A stretch of DNA of 64,000 nt, from positions 62,001 through 126,000 of the forward strand of contig JAKSZP010014520.1 in the NCBI GenBank assembly GCA_022478985.1, in the 5' to 3' direction. The stretch comes from Massospora cicadina (taxonomy: Eukaryota > Entomophthoromycota > Entomophthoromycetes > Entomophthorales > Entomophthoraceae). Position numbers and translations under genes: made by a program. Position 1 is the first letter of the stretch; each line of letters starts with the position of its first letter. Under the pieces are notes generated by a model. The model was given only the letters and a program-made list of their open reading frames with translations. It searched no databases and was not told where the DNA came from. Positions 34,127 through 45,147 of the stretch are shown piece after piece.

Positions 34127-35060
34127 TTATGGAGTGGCTCCAACCCTTCTGTGTCCATAGTCAGTATCTGACTTTATGAATATGTCGCTATAGTCGACTA
34201 GTAGAGTATGAACTTTTTCCAGCTCATCTGGGGTCAGCTCATCCGAGATATGGACTTTGAGTAAAGTACATACCAAATTATCCATTGGAAAGCCCAAATC
34301 TGTCATAGGAACAAGGTAGTGGATACGTTTAATATACATTACAGGGATTAAGAAGCCTCTGCCAATCTCCTGGTGTTTTTTACAACTATGTTCTTTTCTG
34401 AGAGGTTCCCCAACAGCAGAGTGATGGGCTTCTGGTAGGCTGGGTTTAATATCACCAGCAATACCCGAGGCAAAAGGGCTAACGCCCTTAAGGCTTATGA
34501 TATGCAATAAGCAGTGGTGTGAAATTTGGAGCGTGATTTTTGTGTACCACTCATTGTTCACAAGACTTAATCACAACCTCGTCTGCAGCATAGAAAGGGA
34601 TATCATCCCTTGCATCCACTGAATTGGAAAATTTCTTTGTGTTACGCCCAGAGGTGGAGTAGTGCAAAAGCATAGCAGAAAAGGGGTAATCAAACAGACA
34701 AGAGTACTCGTTTTTGCTAAGATCTCTAGTGGATAGTACTAACAGGACTTCAGAGTTGAGTAACGAGAGGACCCATTGCTTCATGTTGATTATTCCTTCA
34801 TACTCAATTATAAGCTGGGCACCAATGAGCATATCATATGCGTTGTTGTCCAAGGCCATGGAAGGGTCAGATAAGATAAGCTTCCCAATTCGAATGAGAA
34901 GGGAAGAGCATTCCCCAATAGCACGGGCATTGGTTGGGCCTGTGGTTCCAAATCCTTAGGTGCACTTTAAGTTAGGCGCTATCTTTATCTTTTTGATAAT
35001 CTTAGTGAAGTTCACGTTAACTGGGGGAACCAGTGTCCAGGATGGCCATTACTCAGACTT
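34127..35060 (-). pseudogene. F protease and pre-RT region
   Basis: The active-site motif VMAILDTGSP is encoded near 35023-35052 and the protease C-terminal signature ALDNNAYDMLIGAQLIIEYE near 34800-34857. The linker frame 34127-34561 ends VHTLLVDYSDIFIKSDTDYG, the usual sequence before RT. Frames differ between blocks. Confidence 0.82.
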
Positions 35061-36390
35061 TTTGAATGACCACTTCAACCTTGGTGAGTGTTCCTCCAAA
35101 TTTAGGTAACAAAGATAAGACCTCCTTGAGCCAGAAAGTGGAGGTTAGTTATCAAGAAGTCTCAGGGTAATTATCCAGGTTGGATTTCATAGTATTACCC
35201 ACTTAAGAGGGTGAATCAAGAAAGCTAGAAACTGAATGCTATCGCTGGCAGTGTCAATGACTCTGGGACACCCTAGAATTTGGGTGAGATACGTTTCCTA
35301 AGATAAGTTGGTCTCATCTACTCCTCCAGCGTTCAAATAATCAGGAACCTCCACTTCTGTTGGTGCTCCCAATATATAGTAACCAACGTCATAGTGACCC
35401 CCCTCAGATTCGTCCCCAAGGGTATTCTCAACAACTGGGGAAGCCGCAATTGATGTAGGGAAGACGGCCACATGAGGTTGGGTATCCTTAGGGCGTGCAA
35501 CTACCAGATTAGCTGGATGGGAAGGCTCAGTGCTCTAGTAAGCTTGTGCGGGAGTATATTATCAACCACTTTACAGGTCTCTGATTTACAGGAGGACTTG
35601 CTATCTAAACTAAGTCACACTGAGGAAGCAGGTTTCACTGGGAGGATAGGCACAGGTGGGCTCACCACTAACTGTTCTTTAGGAGAAAGCTCCTCAACAA
35701 GTAGAACAAAAAGATTCACCTCAGCTTCATTCATTGTTGCACATGAATGGAAATCAGCAACGTCTAACATAGTCTATTTTATGTCACAGATGCTTTTATT
35801 GCAACGTTTCAGTGAAATGAAATGGCTGTTGAGAGAGGGTGAGAAGCTAACCCAGTTAATATGGCTGCGATAGCATCATCCAGGGTTAGCATTTTAGAAC
35901 TTGATAACCTTTGCAAAGCAAGGTAAAATTTCTCAGCAAAGGCAGTGGTAGATTCGCCCTCATACATGATAAGGCGCATAAATGCCTGTTCATACCTGTT
36001 AAGACTCTTCTTTGAACCAAATTTGGCTAATAGAGCCTCTTTCACCTCTGCCCAGGTATGCAAATTTTCCGTGTAAGGAACTATCATTTCTTGTGCCAAG
36101 CGACTTAAACAATGAGGGATGTATTGAACTTTTTGTTTTTCCGTTGTGCCATGCATAGTAGATCCATAAACATATACAAATGAAGAAAACTCCCTTCACC
36201 AAGGGTGTATTTGTCTTTAAGAGGGGTTTTAAGGGTCGCTGCTCTAGCTCCTTAAGACGAGATAGAGTTCTTAAGAGTTGCTTTTCCAAGGCAACAACTC
36301 TCAGTTCAGTAGAAAGGGGAGATTTGGAGGTTACTTACTTTAAAAGCCTCCATTTTAGTTTAATTAAATTGTTTGGTATACAGAGTAAAA
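35061..36390 (-). pseudogene. F gag
   Basis: Capsid-like frame 35809-36156: VKEALLAKFGSKKSLNRYEQ, AFMRLIMYEGESTTAF and MLTLDDAIAAILTGL, matching D. Upstream 35999-36289 starts with EKQLLRTLSRLKELEQR, the N-terminal helix also seen in D. 35061-35800 is probably the Gag end to protease spacer, broken and without a visible zinc knuckle. Confidence 0.75.
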
Positions 36391-36409
36391 CCCCATAGTG
36401 AGTACCACT
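36391..36409 (-). promoter_or_regulatory. tRNA-type PBS of F
   Basis: Minus strand after the LTR: AAGTGGTACTCACTATGGGG, two changes from D. Confidence 0.65.
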
Positions 36410-36410
36410 T

Positions 36411-37164
36411 TGTGGGAATCCAGCAAGTAGTATTCTCACTGGTGCTAAATGCCGCTGGATTCTACAAATGTTTTATTGAAATAAGGATAAAAATGCTAAT
36501 AAAAATATAAAGCTTGGCTTTTAGGTTTTTATTAGTGTAGGCGCCAGAAGAAAAAAATGAACCCTTATTATTATTTGACCGATCAGTATTTAAACTGTAT
36601 TCAGGGTTGGATGGAATTCAATAGTAAGTTTGGAACAGCTTTTTCCCATCCAAATTAGGAATTATGAGAATGTAGCCTACCAAAGCTTGGAATACTCATT
36701 ACAGTTAGGCTGACTGACAGATGGGGAAAAATTCTTAGACAATATGTACCCGTGAGGTAATTTTTTAATATATTTCAGCCAATCCCCTTTGGCTAAAATT
36801 TCTTCACCTTGGGGGACCTCCGCCACACCTATAAAATGGGGTGGTCCCCTCTTAGGTGTTTGAAGGGAATCAGATGTGGCAGGAGGAGAAACTGCCAATG
36901 GACTCCCCAGATTCCCTCGTGTGGTCGGAGAAATTTGACTTCCCAACTTTGTGCTAATTGCCATTTGGCCTTTTTAACAGTGTTACCCCAATTAGAAGGG
37001 TTTCACCGGTAATTGCCAGGGTCTTTTGGCCAATTTAGTCATTAGTAAATATTTAAATCATGGTTATCATTATTGCAAACTTGTAAATGTCCAACATTTC
37101 CCCTTTTGTGCTGATTTTGCCCTAGGCATTCTTAACCTGAAGCTGGGAGGGCAAATGTCTGACA
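36411..37164 (-). repeat. 5' LTR of F
   Basis: Plus orientation TGTGGGAATCC...GTCTGACA. Very similar to 30855-31610, with most differences in the first 110 bp. Confidence 0.92.
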
Positions 37165-38229
37165 CATCAGAGTGAGTATCTGTCATCTTGAAGTCCCATT
37201 CTATTGTAGGTCATAGTGGGGTACAGAAGACATATGAGTGGGTTAAAGAGAGCTATTACTGGGAGGGCATCAAGTAGACTATAACTGAGGTCCTGGACGC
37301 TTGTCTGACCTGAAAAAAGCAATCCAGTCTCAGCACTGGTTTAGTACCAATCCACTTCGCCTCAACAACCTTTCCACACCATAATTTTAGATGTGGTTGG
37401 AACTCTCTACTCAAGACTACTGGGGATAATTGATATATTTTGGTTGGTATTGATCATTTCACCAAGTGGGTTATATGTGACTCTCCCTTCTCAAACAGCC
37501 ACGGCCATGGCCACTTTCCTCCTTCAGAATGTTTTGCTCAACATGGTTGCTCCCAGGTTGATCTCTGCGATAAAGGGAAAACCTAAACCTCTTTAGAGTG
37601 GTGAAGATTCTCGCTACCTCTATGGGCATGCAATAGCTTATCTTTGGCTCCCTATAATCCCTTGGCCTATGTTACTGTGGAGAGAGCAAATGGAACCCCA
37701 GGTTTCTATATCATGCAAAATGGCCACTTCAGACCCCTTCACTAGGATCTGTACTTACCAAGTTCTATCATCGCCTACCATATCAGTTACCATAAAAACC
37801 TCAAAATGTCTCCTTTCCATGTATTATAGGGACAGGAATCTGGAGTGCTAGCATTTATTAGCCAAAAATATGTTATCTAACTAAAATGACCCCAAGCAAG
37901 CCATGAAGAAGTTGGCTAAGCACATCATTCAGTTACAATCAGAGGCTATGTTTAATTTGGCCAAAACTATCACAAAAGCGAGCTAAGCTGCTAATGAGCT
38001 CTGGCCCCCTCTACCTTCCTTCAAGTATCTGACTTGGTGCTTTATTATAATAATCATATCACTCCTCAAAGGAAGAATCTTGGGTCTATTTGGGAAGGCC
38101 CTTTTTTAGCCACTTACAAGCGAGGGGATGAGTACTCCACCAAAGCCCTTGCTACAGGAGTCACTGTCAACTGGATGCATGGTTAGTTCTTGCGGCCTTA
38201 TTCTAACCTAATACTCTTGAAAGGGGCTA
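37165..38229 (+). pseudogene. D integrase and PPT
   Basis: Zinc finger: VGHSGVQKTYEWVKESYYW, then ACLTC (37206-37312). Core: ILDVVGTLYS at 37385, GIDHFTKW near 37450, DLCDKGK near 37557 and YVTVERANGT near 37662, so the DDE acids are still visible. C-terminal end: LGSIWEGPFLATYKRGDEY (38080-38135) and NWMHG. A purine tract (CTTGAAAGGGGCTA) directly precedes the LTR at 38230. Confidence 0.85.
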
Positions 38230-38951
38230 TGTCGGACAATTAACAGTCTGATATTGTACTAATAGTGATTTGAGTTTTTTTATAAATAACATTGATAAAA
38301 AACCCTGATCAATTCCTGGTAGAACCCCCAAAAATTAGGTAACACTATTACCCTTAATCCTTGGTCAAATCGCCCTATGGCTAGTAGCAGGGTAACGCCA
38401 AACCTGCAAAAAAAGGTGGAGTTGTTACAAGGTTCCTCTCCATCCCCTCGCTAACATAATCCAAACACCTACCCCATGACCACCCCCTCTTATAGCCCAG
38501 GAGGGGGTTACATCAGGCGAAATTATTTCCCTCCTTCTAAAATTAATCTAAATATATTAAACCTTCCTCATGGGTTCATCTTCCCAACTGTCAACTCACC
38601 ATTGCCCTCACATTGAAGTGAGGTAAGTCTTGAGAAGATCTAATAGGTCAACAGCCTTATTACCTAATTTGGATGCACCTAGTTTATATGAATTTCTCAT
38701 CTTACTTTGAGCTTAAATATAATCTAAATACTTTTCAGTCTGATATCAGAAGGGTTTACTTCTTAACACCCTCAACTTCACTAATAAAATCTTATAAAAA
38801 CCAATCTTTTTGTTATTAACAACGTTCCAATTATTTTCTATTTATGTGGTCAAATCACCCCCTAAAAATTATATATCCCAGCAGTAGTGAGCGTAGCATC
38901 TTTTGAAAAAAATTGTTGAAATTCAGGGTTCAAAGCACAGTGAGCATCAAT
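38230..38951 (+). repeat. 3' LTR of D, first part
   Basis: Starts TGTCGGACAATTAACAG. Interrupted at the LINE target site AGTGAGCATCAAT (38939-38951) and completed at 44145-44164. Confidence 0.88.
38483..38507 (+). promoter_or_regulatory. Second copy of the GC-rich inverted repeat (D LTR)
   Basis: CCCCCTC, TTATAGCCCAG, GAGGGGG: arms identical to 19694-19718 while the surrounding sequence has diverged. Confidence 0.4.
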
Positions 38952-39142
38952 TTAAATTTAATCTTTAATTCTATTCAGGGAAGGCTGACTAGGGGATGGA
39001 CACTTCCAATATTTAAACTAATGAAACGAACATCAGCAAGAGGAGGGCACCTCCAGAGAAGCAAACGCTATCTACTGTTGCCAGCGGGAACGCCAAGAAA
39101 AGGAAGGGGAGTTCCATGTATAGGGGCTTGCACCACTATTGA

Positions 39143-39736
39143 TCACATATGTAGTAAGGGGTCTGAAGCGATGAACCAAACCAGAAACCAAGATGAGACC
39201 AACTGGTGGCGACAGGGTGGTAGGTACCCAAACATCCAAGCTTGAAAGTGGTCCACAAGGTGCAACTGGAAATGGCGTAAAGCTTCCTGGAGGGTGGGAG
39301 TAGAGCCTGAGATAGCATCCAAGACAACCGTGTGGATAGTCCACATAGTGATTGCAACCACTAAGGCACGGAGGGAAGGTGGTATAGAGGAAACCAAGGA
39401 CAAGGTTAAAATGTACTTAAATAGGCTGAAGGGTTGTGCCTGATCCTGACGAAAGAGACACTGAACCTCATGCCATATCGCTATTGAGGGAGTGCACTCT
39501 TCCAGGCGGTGAACTAAAGTTCCATACTGGCCACACATGACACAATATGAGTGCAAAGCGTTAGAGCGCTCGGCAGTATGGTATACCCATCTCAAGCAGT
39601 GCCACACATGGGAACGAATATGTGGCTGCAGATGAGGGTGGTGGAAAACTTCCAAATTTTTTTCTGGGTATTGAGGGACTAGGGGATGTCCAAAATTTCC
39701 AGGTAGTACATCCTGGCTATGATAGGGGGACCTCAT
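39143..39736 (-). pseudogene. LINE1 ORF2 C-terminal zinc-like domain
   Basis: 197-codon open frame, the longest in this LINE. It contains CVMCGQYGTLVHRLEEC, then IAIWHEVQCLF, the Cys/His motif (CX2C...HX4C followed by IW) at the end of ORF2 in many fungal LINEs, thought to bind nucleic acid. Preceded by WHCLRWVYHTAERSNALH. Still intact although the RT upstream is broken. Confidence 0.75.
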
Positions 39737-40179
39737 AAGTATTACTCTGTTTAGAATGGGTTGTCCTTGTACTTCCTGGGTGAACCGAGGAGTAGGGCGC
39801 CCCTTCTGGGTGGTGTGCCCACTGGTGCAAATTCTCCACTAAGCACTCCACATGAAGATGAGAATTCTTTTGAAGTGGGGCGACGTCCCATGTGGGCCCG
39901 CAGCAGAAGGGTGTGAGGCAAGGTACTTTAACAGAGAATTGGGTTGGGTAGGGTTGCTGAGGCCCAGGGCATGGGAAAAGTTGGAGCGTGCCATGTGGGA
40001 CCAGTGCTGGGCTGGGACCGTTGGGTTGGTGACTGCAGAAACTCAGGTTCCAAGTATTTTGGCGGCGTGGACCTCATAGCTGAGCAGGCCCATGCCACCA
40101 CTATGGAGAGGGCCAAACATAACTTCCATGCGCACTGGTGGTGGGCGGACTAACCAAAGCCACCCTTGCAGAAAGGCAT

Positions 40180-41690
40180 ATATCAACTTGAAGAAATAAG
40201 GGGAAAAAGCGATGGTGTGGGCCCCAAACCAAACTTTAGAAAGGAGCATAGAGTTGACCACCAATAACCTGCCTGTAAGGGAGGTCTGGAGGGTTTTGAG
40301 GGAAGATGTGTTTCATAACGTTGTCTAAAATATGATGCTCCATCAAAGTTGAGGCGTACCCTCCCGCCTCCAGCCACACCCCCAAATGGTAGATTGGGCC
40401 AGAGGTGGGGCTTGGAACAAAGTGGAGCACAAGCGGGGCGGTGTGGGGTGGGCAGGGCAAGCGATCCCGTGAGCAAGTTGTTGAAGCAGGTAGAAAATGG
40501 GGCGCTGGGGACCAGCAGGCTTGGTACTGACTAAAAAATGATTTTGGTTTTAGAGGTATTAAGTGCAGCATAACTTACCCTGGAGTAAGCTGGATAGTAG
40601 CTTCAACCGCGCATGCATCTTGATTGTTTTACACCCCAACCACACAATCATCAGCAAATGCCAACATCTTGACTGGTGCTTGGCCTTAAACATGGACACC
40701 GGTAATGCTGGTATTTACATTGTGAAGAAGTGGGTCAAAGCTAAAGTTATACAAGAGTGGGATAAGAGGGTCCCCTTGGCTTAGGCCCCTTTGAGGGCGA
40801 ACTACATTTGTGAGGAAACCAGAGCCACGCACAGACATTGTGGCAGAATCTGTGAGCAACATCACCCAATTAATGAAATGATAGGGGATGAAACTTGTGG
40901 AGGCAGGCTCTGAGGTAATCCCAGTTGACTCTATCATAAGCCTTCTTTTGGTCTAATAAACAAGTGCTCCAGAAGCCGTGGATGGGCAGACGTTGGCTAA
41001 AGTGTGTATGTTGTCCCAAATAGACCGTTTGGGAATGAAACCAAATTTCTCAGAAAATGAGAGCAGAGGCAACTACCCCTAGACAGTTTGCCATGATTTT
41101 GATAAAAAAGGTTTAGGTAACTGTGTTAGTAAGTGATATGTGGCGCCGGTTGGCCAAGTCCAGCTTATCCCTTTTCTTGTATATCGTTATTTTGAAGGCA
41201 TCTTGCCCTCCAGGGAGGAGGCGCATTTCCATTAGGCAATGGTTCATTGAGGCAAGCAACAAGGAAAAAAATATTTTAAGCATTTCTTATAGAACTCATA
41301 AGGAATCCTGTCTAGACCTAGGCTCCCTGTACAGTGCACCGTGATAGGCAGACCAGATTTCATCCCAAGAAATAAATTCATTAACTCCAGATAATGGGAA
41401 ACTTTGCAGATTTGTGCACTTTTGAGAAAATTGTCCACTTTAGCCAGCTGAACTGGATCAGAGCGATACAATTTGGAGTAATATTTTGTACTTAGTGCAA
41501 ATAATTTTTGAAAAAAGTAAACGTAGCACATGTCATCTGCTGTTATATGCTTTGCTTTATACTGAACACAAACCCAATGCTTGTGTTGTCTTACCAGTGC
41601 GTTGAGGCAAGTGGACACTTCCGCCTACTTACAACCCCAAGCTGGGCTGTAACCTGCCACTGGGACATTGGATTCCAGGTGGTCCACTTC
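40180..41690 (-). pseudogene. LINE1 ORF2 reverse transcriptase
   Basis: Fragments in order: LYRSDPVQLAKVDNF and LGLDRIPYEFYKK in 41244-41618 (RT start, usually GPDGIPxEFYK); RPQRGLSQGDPLIPLLYNF in 40686-40937 (motif B); LAFADD with the active site FADD at 40647-40658; then thumb fragments 40183-40571. Several frameshifts. Confidence 0.85.
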
Positions 41691-41692
41691 TA

Positions 41693-42634
41693 CTAGCGTG
41701 TGCAAAATGACTGCTGAGGCAGCCCAATAGCGATGTGATGAGATGTGGCATGCCTGGAGGATGGTGTTTGCTTTGAAGGTTGACCAGGTGGAAAGTGGGT
41801 CTCACATAATGGTGTGGTAAATTCCAGAGCCAAGGTTTCAGTGTCCACCCATGAGGAAAACCTGGGTGACATGATCTCATCTGGGTGGAGTTTGCACCAC
41901 TTCAGCGCCTGTGCCGCAGGATGTGACAAAGAGAAGGAAACTGATATCATCCTGTGGTCAGATAAATTGAGTTTTGTTGTTGTAAAGTGGGCAACTTGGG
42001 ACTTAAATTTCAACGGTGCGAGAATTAGATCAATGCAGGACATAGACCTCAGCTGGCCGTTGTGCACATGAGGGCGAGACATGTTTGGGAGTAGCGGCAC
42101 ATGAGGCGACAGAGTATCAAACAACCCCAAAGTGCATTTTATAATCAAAGTTCTGCATGCCCCTGCAGGGTTTATGCAACAAGGGCCAGTGGTCAGTGGC
42201 TAGGTTGGTCCAGCAGTTCATGTCACCAACAACAAACAGGTCAAGGGGAAGTGGGAGGGAATTAACAGCTGAGAAGAATTCCCAATGAGCTCTTGCACAG
42301 GTTGGGGCATAAATATTAACAACAGCGTGCACTTCATCATCCCACAAAAAGGATACTACAAGGACATAGCTGTCAAGATACAAAGTTGACAAAATAAATT
42401 TGAAATTATGGATCACTCAAACAAGCACCCCACAGTGCAGTGACCAAAAGGAATGGGAAGGGAGGAGCATGGTTGCCTATGTGTCTTCTGCACCATGCGG
42501 AAAGTGGTTTCCTGAATGGCCAGGATGTCCACAGGTAAATTACTTTTTAAAAAACTCAGTGTTCTATCCCAGGATGGCGAGGCCTTGAGTCTAGCGATGT
42601 TCAACGTCCCTATAGTAAAGGCTCCCCCTATCAC
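41693..42634 (-). pseudogene. LINE1 ORF2 apurinic-type endonuclease
   Basis: FTIGTLNIARLKASPSWDR and VDILAIQETTF (42413-42634), VNIYAPT and LFVVGDMNCW (42117-42416), SCIDLIL and LSDHRMI (41693-42148). These are the Asn, Glu, Asp and Asp-His positions of the AP-endonuclease fold that nicks target DNA. Frameshifts between blocks. Confidence 0.88.
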
Positions 42635-42964
42635 ACCTTAGGTGCGAGGGGAAGGGCACCCATGACCTTCAGCCTTCTCATTTTCATCACGTTGCTGTAT
42701 GTCAACATGGGTATTCTGTGCAAGGGAGTATGGTTCATTATGGGTAGTCTTTGCGGTGGGGTTGACATTGGCTTTTGCATTCTGTTTATTTTCCTCCTTG
42801 GTTATTTTTGTTTTTTATGTGATGTGCACTTGCAGTGAACCATTGGCTATTGACAAAATTTTGGAAGGTAAATTAGTGGGCAAATCAGTTTTGATCAAGG
42901 CTTGTTGGCATTTGGTGAGTGAATTTGACTCACCCATCAGGTCATCAACTTGGGTGGCCCAATC

Positions 42965-44058
42965 TTATTGGTGGAGGGATTTACAAGCCACTTCTACAGT
43001 GAATGACTCAATGTCCTCCTGGAGCTGGTCAGGCAGGACCACGGATGCAGTCATGGCCATCACCTTGGCCACTGCTCTGAAGGCCTGCTTGGCCTTCTTA
43101 TGTTCCTGTGGGGACACAGGATTCACTTGAATGTAGCACCCAGGAGCGCCCCATGGGAAGGCTGTGTTGGTGTCTATTGCTATTTCATAGTGGGAATCTA
43201 TACCACACAATGCTTCCAGGATGATTTCGGTTTGAGTAATGCCCTCCTTGGAGGGGAAGGTATGGGCCTTGTGCCCAAAAGTGCGACAGAAGGTACAGAT
43301 AGGAGGTGCACTATCCACAGTGACCCAGAATGGGTGGGATTTTGCCCATCAATTTCCACAAAAGCAGTGTGGGGATTTGGGTAAAATCTTCTACTACCCC
43401 CGCGGATGGAATGAGAACAGCAAATGCTTTGCCCGCGCACAGGTCTGGCATGAGCGTAATGTGCTGCATCTTGAAGAATTGGATATCCCCATATTTGGTG
43501 AGACCAGCCTTCAGGTGGTGCTCCACTATGGTGCTTAATTGTTGTAGGTAGGAAGTCAAAAGTAACAAAAATTTGGTTGAATTTAGTCCAGCAAGTGCGC
43601 TTCATGTTGACTACCCATTGACCATCCTAGAGGTCCACCACCACCCGCACTTTTGCGGCTTCATCCTCCACACTTTCGTTTTCAAACCCAAGATCCAGCC
43701 TACCATGAGGCATGGGGTGTGGTGTGACATATACTGCGTTTAGGAAATGTGTATATACATCTCCACAAAACTTTTCCCAAAGCGCCATTTGTTGTATATC
43801 CAGGAAGAATTGCACCCTGTGTTCCACCAACAACAGTGGTTGGGAGTGCAGCGTATTGATAAACTGGTTGCAGAATGCTTGCCAGGCCAAAAATTTCCAG
43901 GGAAATTCTAACCGTCAGTTTTTTCTACTAATTTTATCTAGGTTGCCAGTTTTGCTGGAGCGTTTATGAAACTTAGTTGGTGTGGGATTTGCACCTGTGC
44001 CCTTAATTTTACTCGCCCAACTGCTACCCTACATTAGATGCACACTGATTTCCTCCAT
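42965..44058 (-). pseudogene. LINE1 ORF1 (Gag-like)
   Basis: Starts at ATG 44058 (MEEISVHLM), soon stopped. Further blocks: 43627-43890 (FCNQFINTLHSQPLLLVEHR), 43198-43605 and 43311-43568 (two frames), and 42965-43318 with the knuckle CTFCRTFGHKAHTF, in which the final Cys of CX2CX4HX4C has become Phe, then YEIAIDTNTAFPWGAPGCYI. The region 42635-42964 links ORF1 to ORF2 and holds no further domain. Confidence 0.8.
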
Positions 44059-44144
44059 GAGATTATCAAACTTACCTAGACTTTAATTGAATATGTTGCA
44101 AAAGTGTTTGCAACGAGAGAGAAAAGTTATTAGTGAGCATCAAT

Positions 44145-44164
44145 AAATACCCTGAGATCCAACA
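44145..44164 (+). repeat. 3' LTR of D, last 20 bp
   Basis: AAATACCCTGAGATCCAACA completes the LTR interrupted by LINE1; matches the end of the 5' LTR (20222-20241). Confidence 0.85.
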
Positions 44165-44846
44165 GCCTCAATCACCTGTGATCCTTTAAAGCTCTCAATG
44201 AACTCTCTATTCAGAATAATTAATTCATAGATACAAATATTATAAAAGTCAACATCCTTGGCCTTAGTCACCTGTGTCAATTTTGACCAATTTTATATCA
44301 GAAATCTTCCCCAAAACTCTCACAACGTTGAATTGTTTTAACTTTATTTATAATAATATTTAATGGTTTGACATCCTCATCATCAATTTGCTGGTGTCAA
44401 AATTGGCTGAAAATTCTAAGGGATCCTTTACTGATATATCCTTGACGTCAAATTGGTAATTCACCATTTTTATTAGCAAAATAACCATTTGACATCCTTG
44501 GAATCAGTTGCCAGTGTGTAAAGTTCACCAATTCCTTATAAGGATGTTCCCCAATACTCTTGATCCAGCGGATAAAGTCAGCTCAACCCAAATTAAATTA
44601 AGGAGCTCTAATTTTTTAATTACTAGTATTATAAATGAAACTTGTAAATAACTCTGCAATTGTAAACAAGCTTAACTGAACCATTAAATCATTGAACTGG
44701 ATCACCCAATTTAATGGAGAGCATAATTTGATTATAAATCATTTATTAAATTCATAAATATCCAAAATAAGCCAATAACCATACTCACTCTATTTTAACA
44801 TAATTCAATAATTATCAGAGGTAATCAATTGGTTAAAATCCTAACA
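44165..44846 (-). repeat. 5' LTR of C, second part, with three imperfect tandem units
   Basis: Continues the LTR begun at 18667 and ends GGTTAAAATCCTAACA at 44846. It contains three imperfect repeats of about 115 bp starting near 44253, 44371 and 44487 (each with a GACATCCT/CATCCTTGG block, GTGTCAA and ACCAATT). The other C LTR has one such unit (near 13950-14090), so the longer total length here is partly explained. Confidence 0.6.
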
Positions 44847-45147
44847 AATGGCGAGGTGACATTAGGAACCCAAACTGGTGTTTATACAGATTTACCAGTT
44901 TATTTCTTGCAAGGATGCCTAACATAGTTCTGGTGCGTTATGATGATGTGGTAGCTTCACTCAAGAGAGGTATCAGTGAGTAAGAAGCAAGAAAGAGGGG
45001 CTACGTTTCTGAAGGTTGGCATTAGTAGTATTGAGTGAAGATAGCTGAGCTCCGCTGATATTATTTTTAAGTATGAGGACCCTAACCCAAGGCAACATCC
45101 TTTCCCCTACTTTCTTACTTTTGCTGAGTAATCTAGGCAAGTAGGGG
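44847..45147 (+). other. 3' non-coding tail and PPT of element H
   Basis: No gene. The last 200 bp resemble the region before the 3' LTR of G (53010-53206), including ATCTAGGCAAGTAGGGG against ATCTAGACAAGAGGGGG. It ends in a purine run into which G is inserted. With the LTR at 54318 it forms the 3' end of an older element related to G, possibly the same as element I. Confidence 0.5.

Larger units (their letters stand above)
30855..37164 (-). mobile_element. Ty3/Gypsy element F, full length
   Basis: 6310 bp, minus strand, TSD TATCA (30850-30854) and CATCA (37165-37169), one mismatch. LTRs 756 and 754 bp. Related to D: same PBS, same LTR start in coding orientation (TGTCAGACATTTGCC against TGTCAGACAATTAAC), same pol order, no chromodomain. 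It interrupts D between RNase H and the integrase zinc finger. Confidence 0.93.
38952..44131 (-). mobile_element. Non-LTR retrotransposon LINE1 (Tad1-like), near full length
   Basis: 5180 bp on the minus strand with a 13-bp TSD AGTGAGCATCAAT (38939-38951 and 44132-44144), both copies perfect. The 3' end is A-rich (minus ...AAAGATTAAATTTAAA). Two coding regions: ORF1 with a zinc knuckle; ORF2 with endonuclease, RT and a C-terminal Cys/His motif. Domain order is that of the fungal Tad1/I-like group (family knowledge). Frames are broken. Confidence 0.92.
19442..44164 (+). mobile_element. Ty3/Gypsy element D (plus), split by four insertions
   Basis: LTRs start TGTCAGACA (19442) and TGTCGGACA (38230) and end TCCAACA (20241 and 44164). 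Coding order gag, protease, RT, RNase H, integrase on the plus strand is recovered once a solo LTR, E, F and a LINE are removed. It lacks a chromodomain: the integrase ends with HG-FLRPYS near the PPT, as in F. D lies in the 5' LTR of C. Confidence 0.85.
13211..44846 (-). mobile_element. Element C (minus), split by solo B LTR and D
   Basis: Two related LTRs in the same orientation (13211-14226; 18667-19441 continuing at 44165-44846) enclose minus-strand gag, protease, RT and RNase H. After removing the nested insertions, the internal part is only about 3.0 kb. RNase H directly abuts the 3' LTR, so integrase is missing. The outer flanks GCTAG and AATGG do not form a TSD, which fits great age or rearrangement. 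C is the host of D and of the solo LTR at 16428. Confidence 0.6.

Noticed and set aside
13206..44851. TSD for element C
   Set aside because: GCTAG and AATGG share only two of five bases, no better than chance.
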